A stretch of 64,000 bases of DNA from Colocasia esculenta (taxonomy: Eukaryota; Streptophyta; Magnoliopsida; Alismatales; Araceae): assembly GCA_014218235.1 (NCBI GenBank), contig CM024763.1, positions 83,562,244 through 83,626,243 on the forward strand, read 5' to 3'. The notes under the pieces were generated by a model that did no database searches, was not told the origin of the DNA, and worked only from the letters and a program-made list of their open reading frames with translations. Of this stretch, positions 1-11,362 are shown one piece after another. The position numbers and the translations under genes are program-made. Numbering within the stretch: the stretch's first letter is position 1; each line of letters begins with the position of its first letter.

Positions 1-1740
1 AAACACGTCGTGCACTGCTGCCAACTCTGACGGAAGCTCAAGTCTGTACGCCAAACTCCCGACACGCTCAGAAATGGTAAAAGGCCCAATAAAGCGAGGA
101 CTCAACTTCCCACGCTTACCGAACCTCACCACTCCCTTCATAGGAGACACACGAACAAACACCTGGTCTCCTACCTGAAACTCGAGCGGTCGTCTGCGCT
201 GATCTGCATAACTCTTCTGCCGACTCTGAGCTGACTGAAGCCTCTGTCTCACAAGCTGAACTACCTCAACTGACTGCTGAACCAACTCCGGCCCCGTGAC
301 AACTCGTTCGCCAACCTCGAACCAGTCAAGAGGAGTGCGACACGGTCGTCCGTACAAAGCCTCATATGGTGCCAAACCGATACTGGAGTGATAACTATTA
401 TTATATGCGAACTCACCAACGGCAAGTGAACTGTCCACGACCCCTGCCACTCCAGGCAACAAGCTCTAAGCATATCCTCCAAAGTCTGGATAGTCCGCTC
501 TGACTGACCGTCTGACTGAGGGTGGTAGGCGGAACTAAAAGCTAACTCTGTCCCCAAAGCTCTCTGGAAACTGCGCCAGAACCCAGAAGTGAAGCGAGGA
601 TCCCTGTCTGACACGATAGAGATCGGCACTCCATGCAAAGGAACAATCCGCTCTACGTACAACGCGGCCAACCTACTCACACCCCAACTAGTCCTGACAG
701 GCAAGAATCTGGCAGTCTTCGTCAATCTGTCCACAAGAACCCAAATGCTATCAAAACCTCCAGCTGTCCTCGGCAAACCACAAACAAAGTCAGTCGTAAC
801 ATGGTCCCACTTCCACATCGGAATCTCTAACGGCTGCACAAGTCCTCCCGGACGCTGATGTTCGGCCTTCACCTGCTGACAGACCAAACACCTAGCAACA
901 AAAGCCGCTATGTCTCTCTTCATCCCAGGCCACCAAAACTGACGTCTCAACCTGTGGTACATCTTGGTCGCCCCTGGATGAATAGAGTACCTGGAACCAT
1001 GTGCCTCCTGCAAAACGACTCTCCTGATAGACTCCTCAACAGGAACATAGAGTCTACCTCGGAACCTAACGGTCCCGTCCTCACAAAGCTCAACCTCTGG
1101 GAGAAGCAACACACTGCACAACTCGGGATCTGCCTGCTGAGCCTCAGCAACCTGTCTCACAACGGCGGGAGCTGCTAACAAACTGCCCAACACACAAAAA
1201 CGACTGGACGAAACACTGAAAGACCCCTCTGCCGCAGACTGCCACAACTGCCACTCTCTAAGCATCAGATGACTCATCTGTGCTTTCCTACTCAAGGCAT
1301 CTGCAACTACATTCGCCTTTCCAGGCTTATACTCAATGCTGAAATCATAGTCCTTCAGATATTCCATCCATCGACGCTGCCTCATATTCAGATCCCTCTG
1401 AGAAAACACATATCTCAAACTCTGGTGGTCGGTACGGACTACAAAGCTCACTCCGTACAGGTAAAGACGCCAAATCCGCAAAGCAAACACCACAGCTGCA
1501 AGCTCTAGGTCGTGGGTCGGGTAACTCTCCTCGTGGGGCTTAAGCTGGCGAGACGCATAAGCCACCACTCGGCCTTGCTGCATCAAGACCGCACCCAAAC
1601 CAACACCTGAAGCATCTGTGCAAACCTCAAAACCCTCCTCACCTGAAGGTAAGGCAAGAACTGGCGCCGACGTAAGCAGACGTTTCAACTCTATGAAACT
1701 CTGCTCACACTGATCCGACCACTCAAACGAACTCCCTTTC
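1..1740 (-). pseudogene. G1 pol, RNase H and integrase part, frameshifted, runs off left edge
   Basis: This continues the G1 polyprotein after a frameshift near 1736. RNase H starts around 1625 with the CTDASG and LGAVLMQQG motifs. The integrase HHCC zinc finger lies near 880-1000 (HPGATKMYHRL, then CLVCQQ). The catalytic core has TTDFV near 790, SDRDPRF near 605 and a glutamate in DGQSERT near 500. Near 412 a one-base loss shifts the frame: the 475-codon frame runs on to 261 as nonsense, while true integrase continues in the next frame to position 1 (FIGPF, VHDVF). The enzyme would remove RNA from the hybrid and insert the cDNA. With two shifts this copy is unlikely to make active integrase unless the indels are sequencing errors. 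Confidence 0.85.
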
Positions 1741-4351
1741 TCGTCAACCGAGTCAAGGGTGCAGCAACCTGAGAAAAGTCTCGAACAAACCTGCGGTAGT
1801 AACCTGCCAAACCCAGAAAGCTACGAATCTCAGACACAGATCTGGGACTCTCCCACTGCAAAACTGCCTCAACCTTCGCTGGATCTACTGAAACTCCCTC
1901 ACCTGAGATCACGTGCCCCAAAAAGTGAACCTGTTGTAGCCAAAACTCACACTTACTAAGTTTGGCATACAACTGGTGCTCTCGCAAGGTCTGCAACACG
2001 ATCCTCAGGTGCTCGGCGTGCTCCTCCTCCGAAGCGGAGTACACCAGAATGTCGTCAACAAACACTACGACAAACCGGTCCAAAAACTGGTGGAACACCC
2101 GGTGCATCAGATCCATGAAGGCTGCTGGAGCATTGGTGAGCCCAAACGGCATCACCAAAAACTCAAAGTGTCCATATCTGGTCCGAAAAGCAGTCCTCTC
2201 AATGTCCGAGTCTCTAATCCGCAACTGATAGTAGCCCGACCTCAAGTCAATCTTCGAGAAGACACGAGCAGACTGAAGCTGATCAAAGAGATCATCAATC
2301 CTAGGCAAAGGATACCTATTCTTGATGGTCACTTGATTTAGCTTCCTATAATCAATACACAACCTCAGGCTACCATCCTTCTTCCGGACAAACAAAACAG
2401 GTGACCCCCACGGAGAAAAGCTAGGACGGATATAGCCCTTCTCCAACAACTCCTCAAGCTGCCTCTTCAACTCCCTCAACTCTGCTGGTGCCATACGGTA
2501 CGGTGCCTGCGCAAAAGGTAAAGTGCCAGGAACCAACTCTACAGTAAACTCAATCTCTCTCTCTGGTGGAAGACCAGGCAACTCTTCCGGAAAGACATCC
2601 GGAAACTCACACACTACAGGAATGTCCCCACTCCCGAACAACTGGTCAAGAGTCACTGCAGAAACTAGGAAACCCTGACAACCAGAAGCAAGTAACCTCC
2701 CTGCCCTCAAAGCAGAAACTAAAAAGCGAGAAGTAAGAGGTACGATACCCTGGAAGTAGAACGCCGCTGCTCCAGGTATCCGCAAGTGCACCCTCTTCTT
2801 CTGGCAATCCATCACTGCACCATACCGCTCCAACCAATCCATACCCAAAATCACATCATAATCATGCAACTGCAAGGCAAACAAACGGGCTGACAACAAC
2901 TGATCCTGCAACTGCACAGGTACCTCCTCAAGACAGTAGGACGTAAGGACAAAGTCCCCTGTCGGCAACTCTACTGCCAACTCAACAGACTCTCCCGAAC
3001 TCAACTCTCCAAGGGAGTCTAAAAAGTCCTCAGACACAAAAGAGTGAGAGGCACCGGAATCAAACAAAACTCTAGCTGCACAACCAAAAACTGAAACAGT
3101 ACCTTCCACCAGGTGAGCTGCCTCCGCGTCTGCACGAGTCAAGTGGGTAACACGACCTCTACCTCTCGACCCACCAGAACCTCCAGTCTGCTGACGCTGC
3201 TGCACTGGTGCCTGCTGCTGCTGCTGCTGCACTCGGGGCTGAGTCTGAGTCTGCTGCTGCGGTACACGAGGTAGCAAAGGACAATCTCGTGCCATGTGAC
3301 CCATCTGGTCACACCGGTAACACTGCCCAGCAAAAGTACGCTGCACCTGCTGCGAAGGCTGACCTGTCGGCTGCTGCACACTCCCAACCGACTGCTGCCT
3401 CTGCTCTGCCTGCCTCCTATCACGCCGAAACTTCCTCCGAGATCCTGACTTCGCCGACGTCCCAGTAGAAGTGGACGCGTAGGAAGTCGTAGTCCTCGGG
3501 GTCGTCTGCACAGTACCCTGCTGCTGGTGAGGCTGAGAAGGAACTACCTGCGTCTGAACCTCTGCACTCCGAGCACGAGTCCGCAAGGTGTCTGCCTCCA
3601 ATGCTGCCGCTGTCTGATAGGCCGCATCTAAGTCTGTGACACGAGCAACTATCAGCGCCTGCCTGAGCTCTGGCCTCAAGCCTCTCACAAACTGCTGAGT
3701 CCTCAGACCCTCATCTCCCATAATCTGCGGAGCATAACGCCCTAACTCCACAAATCTGGCCCTGTACTGCACCACAGTAGAGTCCCTCTGCTGCAAGTCC
3801 AGAAACTGGTACAACCTCTCCGTCCGGACGTAAGTAGGACAGAAGGCTCTCTCAAAGGAAACAACAAACTCCTGCCACGGAATCTGCCTAAGTGGGCGAG
3901 ACTGAAAAGTAGTCTCCCACTCAGCGGACCACCAAGTCAACGCCTGCGCCTGCAACTGGTAACTGGCTAGCAGCACTCGCTCCTCTGGAACACACTCCAT
4001 GGAACGAAAAGTCCGCTCCACTGCATCTAGCCAAGCTCGCGCTACATCTGGATCAGGCTGACCCAAAAACTGAGGAGGCTGAAACTGCAAAAACTCTCTC
4101 AACACCCTCCCAGTACCACCCTGGGGTACCGGCGCGTCACGGTGCTGAGCAACAAACTGAGCCATCCCCTCAAGAAAATGAGTCATGTCCAATCCCTGAG
4201 CTACCTGGGGTGGAGGTGGCGGCGGCGGAACAATACCACTATGCGCATCCTGTGGCAAAGGCTGCGTCTGCTGAGGTGGCGGAGCATCTCCAACCTCCGG
4301 ACGAGTCGCCTGCTCGGCTACTCCCTCTCTAGGACGTCGCCTAGGCGCCAT
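1691..4351 (-). pseudogene. G1 Gag-protease-reverse transcriptase, first part of polyprotein
   Basis: I start at the Met at 4351 (MAPRRRPREG), not the Met ten codons upstream, because the upstream residues are Cys-rich leader sequence. The order is a proline/glutamine-rich N-terminus, the Gag capsid region (ALTWWSAEW; RARFVELGRYAPQI), an SR/Q-rich linker, one zinc knuckle CYRCDQMGHMARDC near 3293-3336, then an aspartic protease with DSGASHSF near 3040-3061. The RT has LRLCIDYRKLN and the catalytic FVDD near 2050-2060, followed by the connection region (FLGLAGYYRRFV). The open frame is about 880 codons and leaves frame near 1736 in a run of G. Gag packages the RNA, protease processes the polyprotein and RT copies the RNA. 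All catalytic residues I checked in this part are present. Confidence 0.9.
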
Positions 4352-4490
4352 AGAACTACACACAGAACAAAATACACACATAAATACACTAACTAACTCC
4401 GGGCTACATAGCTAACTACAGTGCAGCTGTACTCTTTAGACTCTGAGTTAACATGGTAGGCATTTTCTTATATATATCTCATCAGACCAG

Positions 4491-4502
4491 GCTCTGATAC
4501 CA
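4491..4502 (-). other. G1 primer binding site (initiator tRNA-Met type)
   Basis: The minus strand reads TGGTATCAGAGC, complementary to the 3' end of plant initiator tRNA-Met. It lies three bases from the LTR end at 4506 and about 140 bases upstream of the Gag start. Confidence 0.9.
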
Positions 4503-5467
4503 AACTGTAACGACCCAGAATCCGCATTACCAGTAACAACCAGTAACCCGAATTCTGACCCGCTAACCCACGAGACAAGCTCGGAAGGGTAGGAATTTAG
4601 AGTCCGAGGAGACTATATGTAAGAAGATACACACCATGCAAAGCAGTAAAATTCCACTATATAACATATCATAACAACCTCAGAGTCTGAGACAAGGTAC
4701 AGAGTACAGAAGTACAACAAAAAGGTACAACTCACTGCAGCTAGGGAGCACCAACACCGGAGTGGCTAGACTCGCCTGGAACGGGAGTCGACGAAGACCC
4801 ACCTGAAAGGGAAGGGAGTGAGTCTCAAGAAAGAGACCCAGTAGGGAAAAGTAACCCCACCGGTAACAGTCTAAAGTGCGGAAAGTAAAAACAGAAAGTA
4901 AGTACACGTCGCACCACACAAAACTGTAAACCACATAGCTCAGTAACACACACTCACACACACAGCAAGTAGGACTCAGCTAGGGTCTGTGGTTCGGCGT
5001 CCCGTCACCACAGAGGCTCTCAACCCCAGCCACGTGTGCACACTACAGACGCTCTCTCTCGCGTCTGGTCCACGACCGGTTTTTCCCCTACGCTTGACCC
5101 TAGCGGTAGAGAAGGGGCTCCACGGAGACCGGCTCAAAACCACCAAAAGGAGTACGCACAGGACAGAGTCGCACTCGATGTCCCGGCTCACTAGCGGAGG
5201 ACAACCACACACTAGTCGTCTAGACGGAGTCGCACCCACGCCTAGGTAACACAACAGAAACAGGTACACGGTAACGCAACGCGCGTACGACAGACGGAAC
5301 ACACTCAACGTCTGAAACCCCGTACAGTAGTAAACACCTCGTGCCACATACAACTACTACTATGCACAGGCGGAGTCACACTCTAAGCCTGGCCCATATG
5401 TGTTATTAGGGCGGACATCACATGTCATTCGCCTCTAATCACACAACTTAAGTCTGCTGGGAGACAG

Positions 5468-5600
5468 GATATAAACGGCCACATCGATTGCCGCCAACAT
5501 GGGGTAAACGGCAACCCTCATGTCGTTAATAGGAACTAAACGGCAATCGACCTTGTCGTTTAATTCACCCCTGAAGATCTCAACGTCAAGATGTGGACGT
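5468..5600 (-). promoter_or_regulatory. Candidate TATA (5468-5477) with palindromic word cluster upstream
   Basis: The minus strand has GTTTATATCC at 5468-5477. On its upstream side (5477-5600) are inverted words such as AACGTCaagatgtgGACGTT and AACGGC/GTCGTT pairs. The layout matches the other LTRs in the window. The TATA assignment is weak because the plus strand also reads TATAAA here. Confidence 0.35.
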
Positions 5601-6119
5601 TGATATCTTCAGTCCCCCATACCCAGAACTGACCCGAATCAGTTCCAAAAGGGCAGAAATACTAAATAACATTCTGACTGATGGAAGGAAACACATCCTC
5701 ACATCAGTTTACACTACCAGAACATCTAAACTAAACATTCTAACACTTAGATTGTCTAATTTACCCAAATCCCGGCATGATACAACCCAAACCCTAAACC
5801 ATAAATTACACACCAATTTGCTTAATTGGACATGCTGGTTTGCTGGGGAGGGTTATAGGGGTTAAGTCCCAACCTCAGAACGCCTTAAGAATCCCTAAAC
5901 AGCCACCAATCGCGCCGGATCTCCCCGAAGACTCCGCGCGAATCACGCCAAAACCTTGCGATTCCCGCCCGAACTAGCAACGCCACACGATCCAGGGGCT
6001 TCCCACGAGCTCAAATCACTCAACAGAAGCTACAGGAATCAAGAAAGGCTAAGGAAGGAAGGAGAGAAAAGGAGAGGAAGAAACCCTGCTCTCGGGCTGC
6101 CCTATTTCAACAGGACTGG

Positions 6120-6262
6120 TTAGTCGACGTCAACATCAATGGCCGCCAACTGAACCGCCTACAGATTAACGTCCACATAGCTTGTCGCTGAGTTCAAGCT
6201 CAGACGTCCACATCTCTGGACGCTGACTCAGACTCAACGGCAAGCCCTGGCCGTCAACTACA
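6120..6262 (-). repeat. Second palindromic word cluster in G1 LTR
   Basis: Repeated pairs built on ACGTCCACAT and GGACG or GGCCGTCAAC occur within about 140 bases, for example GACGTCCacatctctGGACG. The words are related to the cluster at 5470-5600 and to words in the G2 LTR at 47170-47273. Confidence 0.5.
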
Positions 6263-6779
6263 CAGGACCTCTACAGACCCAATAAGGATCCACTAAAGAC
6301 CCGAGACCTTACAACAGGTACAGAAAGAAAGGTGCAGTCCTTAAGGGGCATACCCAGAGGACTTGCAAAAAGGCAACTCTCAACTCACACTGTACAAAGC
6401 TCACACGCTCGCAACTCACACTACTGGCAACGCACGGCGTACAAATCACCACCACGACCATCCGGCAATGAACTCCTGCGACAGCGAGTCCTTACCTGAA
6501 GAAAGTAGGGGGGTGAACCTCGCGAACAAGGCTCAGTAGGGACAACCAATCCCTTACCATCCAGAGCAGTAGGAACTCCAACGAAAGCAGAAGAAAACTA
6601 CTCTAGAAAGTAGTAAAGCAGGAAACACCTACTACAGAGTACTACAAAGCAGCAGAACAGAGTAACGTCATGACCCAAAACCAAGGTCGGGCCAAACACG
6701 ACTCCCACAGAACCAGCAGAGTCAAACACAATGTGGAAGCAACACCTCGGCACGCACCCGCCGAGACAGAGAAGCTCAC

Positions 6780-8340
6780 GGAACACCGGAGCAACCACGT
6801 GAGACTAAAGTCTCACGACACAAGCACCAACATCCCAAACCTCCACGAGGTCGGGAAGGAACAACCAGGTGTCACCACGAGAGACACCGAGCAACCATGT
6901 GAGAAACAACGTCTCACCACAGGCACGGCCACCTAAGACCACCACAAGGTTGTGGGCCCACAAGTAGAACCACTCTGGACCTCAAACACTCCACGAGGTC
7001 AAGGAACTACACCCTCCGGTGCCACCACGGATGGCACCAAGGAACATTCTATAGAAATAACAGTCGGTGTCAACACAAGACACCCGAGAGAACCCGCAGA
7101 GCAGAAACCACTGAACAAGGCCCACGAGGCCAAACCAACAAAGCCCACAGCACTAGACACGGCTAGGCTAGAACCACCGTGCAGGCTAGAGCGACGAGAC
7201 TCACTTAGAAACTATGTGAGAAACTCCGTCACAGCAAAATCAACCAAGCCACCACCACCGGCAGCTAAGAGGACACATTGTCCACACCTCCAGCTCCCCA
7301 GCTGCTGACTCCTGCCTACAACCTCCCTAGGTAGAGTGAGGCTAGTGAGTCATGGTAGAGAACAACACAACCAACCACCGTAGCCCGACCAAGCTGCGGC
7401 CCCACACCTACCCTCCCTATGCGGCTCCGGAACCAACGCAGAGTGAGGCAGTGAGAAGGACGAACTGGTCCGCACCGGAAAAACACCTCAACTACCTCGG
7501 AGACACAGACCAGCTAAGGGAGCTCCACAAGTGACTCAATGCCGCTACCCACCATCATTTTCCCCTCAGCTCTGAAGTCTGCCACACTAGGCTGTCAACT
7601 CAAGCCTCCCTCAACAGGAACCCGAGGATGGGGGTCCCAGGAAATGGAGACAACGTCTGAACAGGACAAGCCCTCAAGTGCAGAGCACCGGGCGAAAGAG
7701 AACAGGCCGGACAACCACCACAGAAACTGGCACAGCTAGCTTGTAACCAAGACAAGCCCAGCAAGCACAGGCACGCACGACACACCTCCCGGAAACCCCC
7801 AGGAGGACCGTCGGCCAACGCCGGCACACACGGCACGGCCCGAAAACTCGGAACACCACCATGCAGAATAGAAACCAACGCTCTACTAATAATCGATTGG
7901 TAGTCAGACAATCTATTATTAGATAGACGCGAGCCTCCTAGCACCGCCGCTAGGACACAACCATGAAGGTGTCACCTTCGGTCATTGAACGAAGGGAGGC
8001 AACCTGCCGCGTTCCCTATCAGAAGGTCCTAAGGGCAACCCGGCCCTAGGGCACATGCTGACATGCCAACCGAGGCCACGGAACCACCCGAGGCAAGCCA
8101 GGTGCTGTCGCACCCTCCTAGCCCATCGCGATACCATCGCGACAGAAAGGGCAACCGCGAAAAATGCCCTGTTGTGACAGGGAAGCTCGTCACAACAAGA
8201 ATTATGTCGCGACGAGAAATCGGATCGAAGCACGACTCTTATCACGACGTCTATCTGCGGCGCGATGAGGTCACGCTTGACCAAAGCGACGCCTCCACTG
8301 ATGTCGCGACACGCCCTGCGGTCGTGACATCAGTCGGGAG
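6780..8340. repeat. Series of short imperfect hairpins, changing stems, in G1 LTR
   Basis: Inverted repeats follow one another about every 30-60 bases. Examples are GTGAGACtaaaGTCTCAC near 6800, GGTGTCaccacgaGAGACACC near 6870, GGTGCC/GGCACC near 7020, GGTGTC/GACACC near 7070, a 7-bp TTGTGAC/GTCACAA pair near 8170, and ACTGATGTC/GACATCAGT near 8300. Loops share CCAC or AACAC elements while stems differ. GC content is high. I find no protein family in any frame. Confidence 0.6.
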
Positions 8341-8674
8341 GTAGATCACCAGGATGCTACATCCCGAGGTCGCCTGACAGGTTGCTCTGAACCGCCTGCC
8401 ACCAGAACACATCCCCCAAGGATTCCACGACAACCTGATAGGTTGCTCTGACCCGCCTGCCACCCTGACAGGCGTCAGACGACCAAAAAGCAGAATCCTA
8501 TCACGACCCGTTGACCGGGCGCGACAGAAATGTGATGCACAAGGTGGTCGTAACCCGTATGACTGTCGCGTCGGGCAACTCCGACGTGACACTAACGCGA
8601 CCCTTAGGCCGGACGCATTAGTGGCCAGTCATCCAACACCACAAATGGGAAGCCGGAAAACCCAGGATGTTACA

Positions 8675-9030
8675 TGTCCCATTAGTGTTTGTAACGTCAT
8701 CGTCCGACTTACCTGAGACACTATAAGAAATAACGAAGGGTGAGCGGTAACACTCAGTAGGACTTAATTCTCATGAGTCATGCACGCTTTAAATAATGAA
8801 TCCTTTAAAGGACAAGGCAACTAATGATCGAGAGAGTCATGTAAAGTCTAGAAAGTAAAAGCACAAGTTACATGGTTCAAATAGCACATGATTCAAGTAT
8901 AGCACAATGAATATGATCAAATCACGATAGAAAGCAATAACTCATGATAGCAAGTAACGTCATTGTCAAGCAATAACACGTAACATGTATAGCAAGGAGA
9001 GAGAGAGTAGTTGGCCATATAGAGAGTAAA
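8675..9030. other. Non-coding flank of G1
   Basis: No gene is visible. Short palindromes such as TCCTTTAAAGGA occur. The sequence resembles the AT-rich outer part of an LTR, but I cannot place an LTR end. Confidence 0.4.
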
Positions 9031-9290
9031 TTGCACTTTGATTGATTTCCATCAATCAAAATAGTATAGCACTTTGATTAAGTTTCGTCAATCGAGATAG
9101 TATTGCACTTTGGTTATCCGTAGATAGCCGAGAGAGTGTATAACACTGGTTTGTCAATAGACAACGATAGAATCTAGCACTTTGTTTTGTCAATAGACAA
9201 CGTGAGAATATAGCACTTTGTTTTGTCAATAGACAACGAGAGAATATAACACTTTGTTTTGATTGTCTTAGAGTAATCTTGATAGTATGG
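9031..9290. repeat. ~36-bp tandem repeats, each with a different hairpin stem
   Basis: Seven or so units share the flank GCACTTTG and an AGANTAGTA/GAGAATA-like tail. The best units start their stem at 9151, 9187 and 9223, exactly 36 bp apart, with stem TTGTCaataGACAA. Earlier units have other stems in the same place: TTGATTGAT/ATCAATCAA and GGTTATC/GATAGCC. Confidence 0.75.
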
Positions 9291-10139
9291 CACTGTGAAC
9301 ACGCGAAAAATAATATAGACGTGCTTCTTGCTTATGGCTTTTCGTGTATTATTTTGGAGTTTGATGTGATTTATTTATTTTGCCTTGCGGGGCGTGCCAG
9401 CCTGTCTAGCAGACAGAAATTAGAATCTGCGCAGTGTGGAGAAAAAAATTGATGTCCATGGAATGGACAAGTGCACCACTTTTAGTTTGAACTTTATTGG
9501 TTCCGCGATTTTTATTCATCAGGCGATTAGGGTAGCATGTGCTGGACCCCTGTCTCCATTGATCAGAATCGATGTTTTGTTTACATCGGGTTAAAAACCC
9601 TTAATGTTATTTTTACATCACTTTTAACCTGAATACCATTGATAACGAAGTCGAAGAAATATGCATTTTCTAGAAAATTGTAATACGATGTTTTTCTTTT
9701 TTATTATTGTCGGACAAAATGAATTTTGACTTAAGAAAAAGGATTTGTCCCTTTGAAAAGGATATTTCAGATCTTGATTTGAGAGAAAGGATTTGTTCCT
9801 TAAAAGAAAAAGGGGTATATCATTTCTGAAATGAAGGATACTTGTTTTGAGAGAAGGGTTTCATTTTGAGATGAAATATGGATCTCTTTTGAGTTTTGAA
9901 ATATAATTTGGGGACTATGTGGGTGTATACCATGAATTTATTTAGTGTTTGGATATTTTATTTTGAAAAGGAGTATGAGTTCCCCTTTTTGGGGATTTAA
10001 TATATGATTTTGAAAATGAACGGGTGTATACCCGTGAATTCATTTGGTAGTTTGAGTGTATTGTAAATTTGGGAAGCGCTCCCGCATAAGCAAGGTTATC
10101 GCGCGAATATATGAGTATGAATTTGATGGACATATGATT
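9291..10139. other. Non-coding, AT-rich, with scattered short palindromes
   Basis: No gene is seen. Short inverted repeats such as TGTCCatggaatGGACA near 9451 and loosely repeated ATTTGTCC-type phrases at 9720-9900 suggest LTR-type sequence. Confidence 0.4.
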
Positions 10140-10790
10140 GTATTGGCTTTAGGGGAGAGTCCCTGCATAGACAGGGTATCCCCATGGAATACACTCATAT
10201 GACCATATGTATTTATGGACATATGGATATGCTTTTGGGCAGAACCTCTGCTTGGGCAGAGTTTCCTTTAAAAGACATATTCACATGAACATATGTTCGT
10301 GAACATATGGATATATTTTCGGCAGGATCTCCGTTTAGGTAGGGGTTTCTTCTAGAAAGCATACACATATGAACACAACTTTTTTGTGAATATATGGATA
10401 TTTTTTCGAACAGAACCTTTACTTAGGCAGAGTTTCTTTAAGGAAATATATACATATAAGCACAATATTTGTGAATATATGGATATGTTTCCGGCGGAAC
10501 CTCCGCTTGGGCAGAGTTTCTTTTACGAAATATATACATATAAACACAGAGTTGTGAACATATGAGTATATTTTTGGGCAGAACCTCTGCATAGATAGAG
10601 TTTCCTTAAGAAAACATATATACATGGGTACGAGATTGTGATTACATGGATATGCTCTTGGGCAGAACCTCTGCTTGGGCAAAGTTTCTTCTAAGAAACA
10701 TATACATATAAGCACAACGTTGTGAGCATATGAGTATGTCTTCGTAGAAGATGTATACCCATAGGAGCACAACACTCACCCAATCCAGAG
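10140..10790. repeat. ~84-bp tandem repeat, six or more units
   Basis: The phrase GGCAGAACCTCTGC or a variant recurs at 10237, 10320, 10408, 10492, 10576 and 10660, so the period is 83-88 bp. Each unit also has CATATG-type words and a CTCTGC/GGCAGAG stem that decays in some units. Confidence 0.8.
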
Positions 10791-10813
10791 TCTTCCTCGA
10801 CGGGCGGGGAGAA

Positions 10814-11044
10814 CATGTGCATCTAAATGCACATACCCATAGAGTCTTGCTCAATATGAAGGCATTTAGAGCATGAGAACAAGGGTATTTAAATACCATA
10901 TATCCATAAAGTCTTGCTCGATATGGAAGGTATTTAAACCTTGAAGGATATTATCCCCACAGAGGTCTTGCTCGATGTGGGGGTATGGACCGTATCATGA
11001 TTTCTTTAAGAAGCCCTCCATGGAGGCTAGCTCGGCATGGAGGG
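10814..11044. repeat. Hairpin array with near-constant loop and variable stems
   Basis: Four hairpins share a loop resembling AGAGTCTTGCTCGA, with stems CATA/TATG (10838-10858), TCCATA/TATGGA (10903-10927), CCCCAC/GTGGGG (10955-10982) and CCCTCCATG/CATGGAGGG (11014-11044). Between them sit other perfect palindromes, ATGTGCATctaaATGCACAT at 10814-10833 and GGTATTTAAATACC at 10884-10897. Confidence 0.8.
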
Positions 11045-11362
11045 GGATGGAGGAGATGTTGATGCCGTATGGAGGCAATCTCCTCTTCTTTGCGCTTGTC
11101 GAGAGCAGGAACTTTTTAACCGAACTGGGGTAGGACCGATACCTTCACACCGAGCGGAGAAACTTGAAGAACAAGTAAGGAGAGTTTGGGAGAAAAAGCT
11201 TCTTTCTTTCTTTTTTTTTTGGATTTTTGGAGGGGAAAACACTCTTTTTTCCTTTTGGAGGGGAGAAGCCAAAAGAGCACCCCCTTGCCCCTAGGGGCTG
11301 CAAGGGAGTTTTATAGGGGTTGAGGCCCCCTACATGCGCATGAGGGGGGTGGGCCCCCCTTT
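11045..11362. other. Non-coding spacer between hairpin arrays
   Basis: No gene is visible. The two overlapping ORFs of about 80 codons on opposite strands have no recognisable domain. There is a T-rich run near 11203-11220 and a GC-rich segment with GGGCCC-type words near 11340-11360. Confidence 0.4.

Larger units (their letters stand above)
1..8674 (-). mobile_element. G1: Ty3/gypsy LTR retrotransposon, Tekay/Del-like chromovirus, 3' end outside window
   Basis: Read on the minus strand, the order is 5' LTR (8674 to 4506), iMet-type primer site, Gag, protease, RT, RNase H and integrase, running off the left edge. RT before integrase makes it gypsy. The integrase C-terminus with SPMKGV and GKLSPRFIGPF is typical of Tekay/Del chromoviruses, whose chromodomain would lie just outside the window. 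The LTR limits are inferred from TGTAAC and GTTACA ends and the adjacent primer site. The second LTR is not visible, so the outer limit at 8674 is a candidate. Confidence 0.85.
4506..8674 (-). repeat. G1 5' LTR, about 4.2 kb (outer end inferred)
   Basis: The inner end is fixed by the primer site: the plus strand begins TGTAACGACCC at 4506. The outer end is inferred at 8674, where the plus strand reads GGATGTTACA, giving matched TGTAAC/GTTACA ends. There is no coding evidence inside. Plus-strand ORFs of 60-118 codons in 6670-7534 are low-complexity by-products of hairpin repeats. The LTR contains palindromic word clusters at 5470-5600 and 6120-6262 and a long hairpin series at 6780-8340. A second LTR-start-like word (GGATGCTACATCC) at 8352-8364 leaves some doubt about the true outer end. 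Confidence 0.65.

Noticed and set aside
4491..4502. tRNA gene fragments at the GCTCTGATACCA sites
   Set aside because: These are primer binding sites next to LTRs; no cloverleaf or flanking tRNA sequence is present. Same for 25893, 37423, 44295 and 54566.
6670..7534. Plus-strand ORFs of 60-118 codons in the G1 LTR
   Set aside because: They run through hairpin repeats, have no recognisable domain and no good start context. GC-rich DNA with few stops explains them.
9151..9260. CRISPR-like array (36-bp spaced repeats)
   Set aside because: Units are directly adjacent without distinct spacers and the setting is a plant LTR; these are ordinary tandem repeats.
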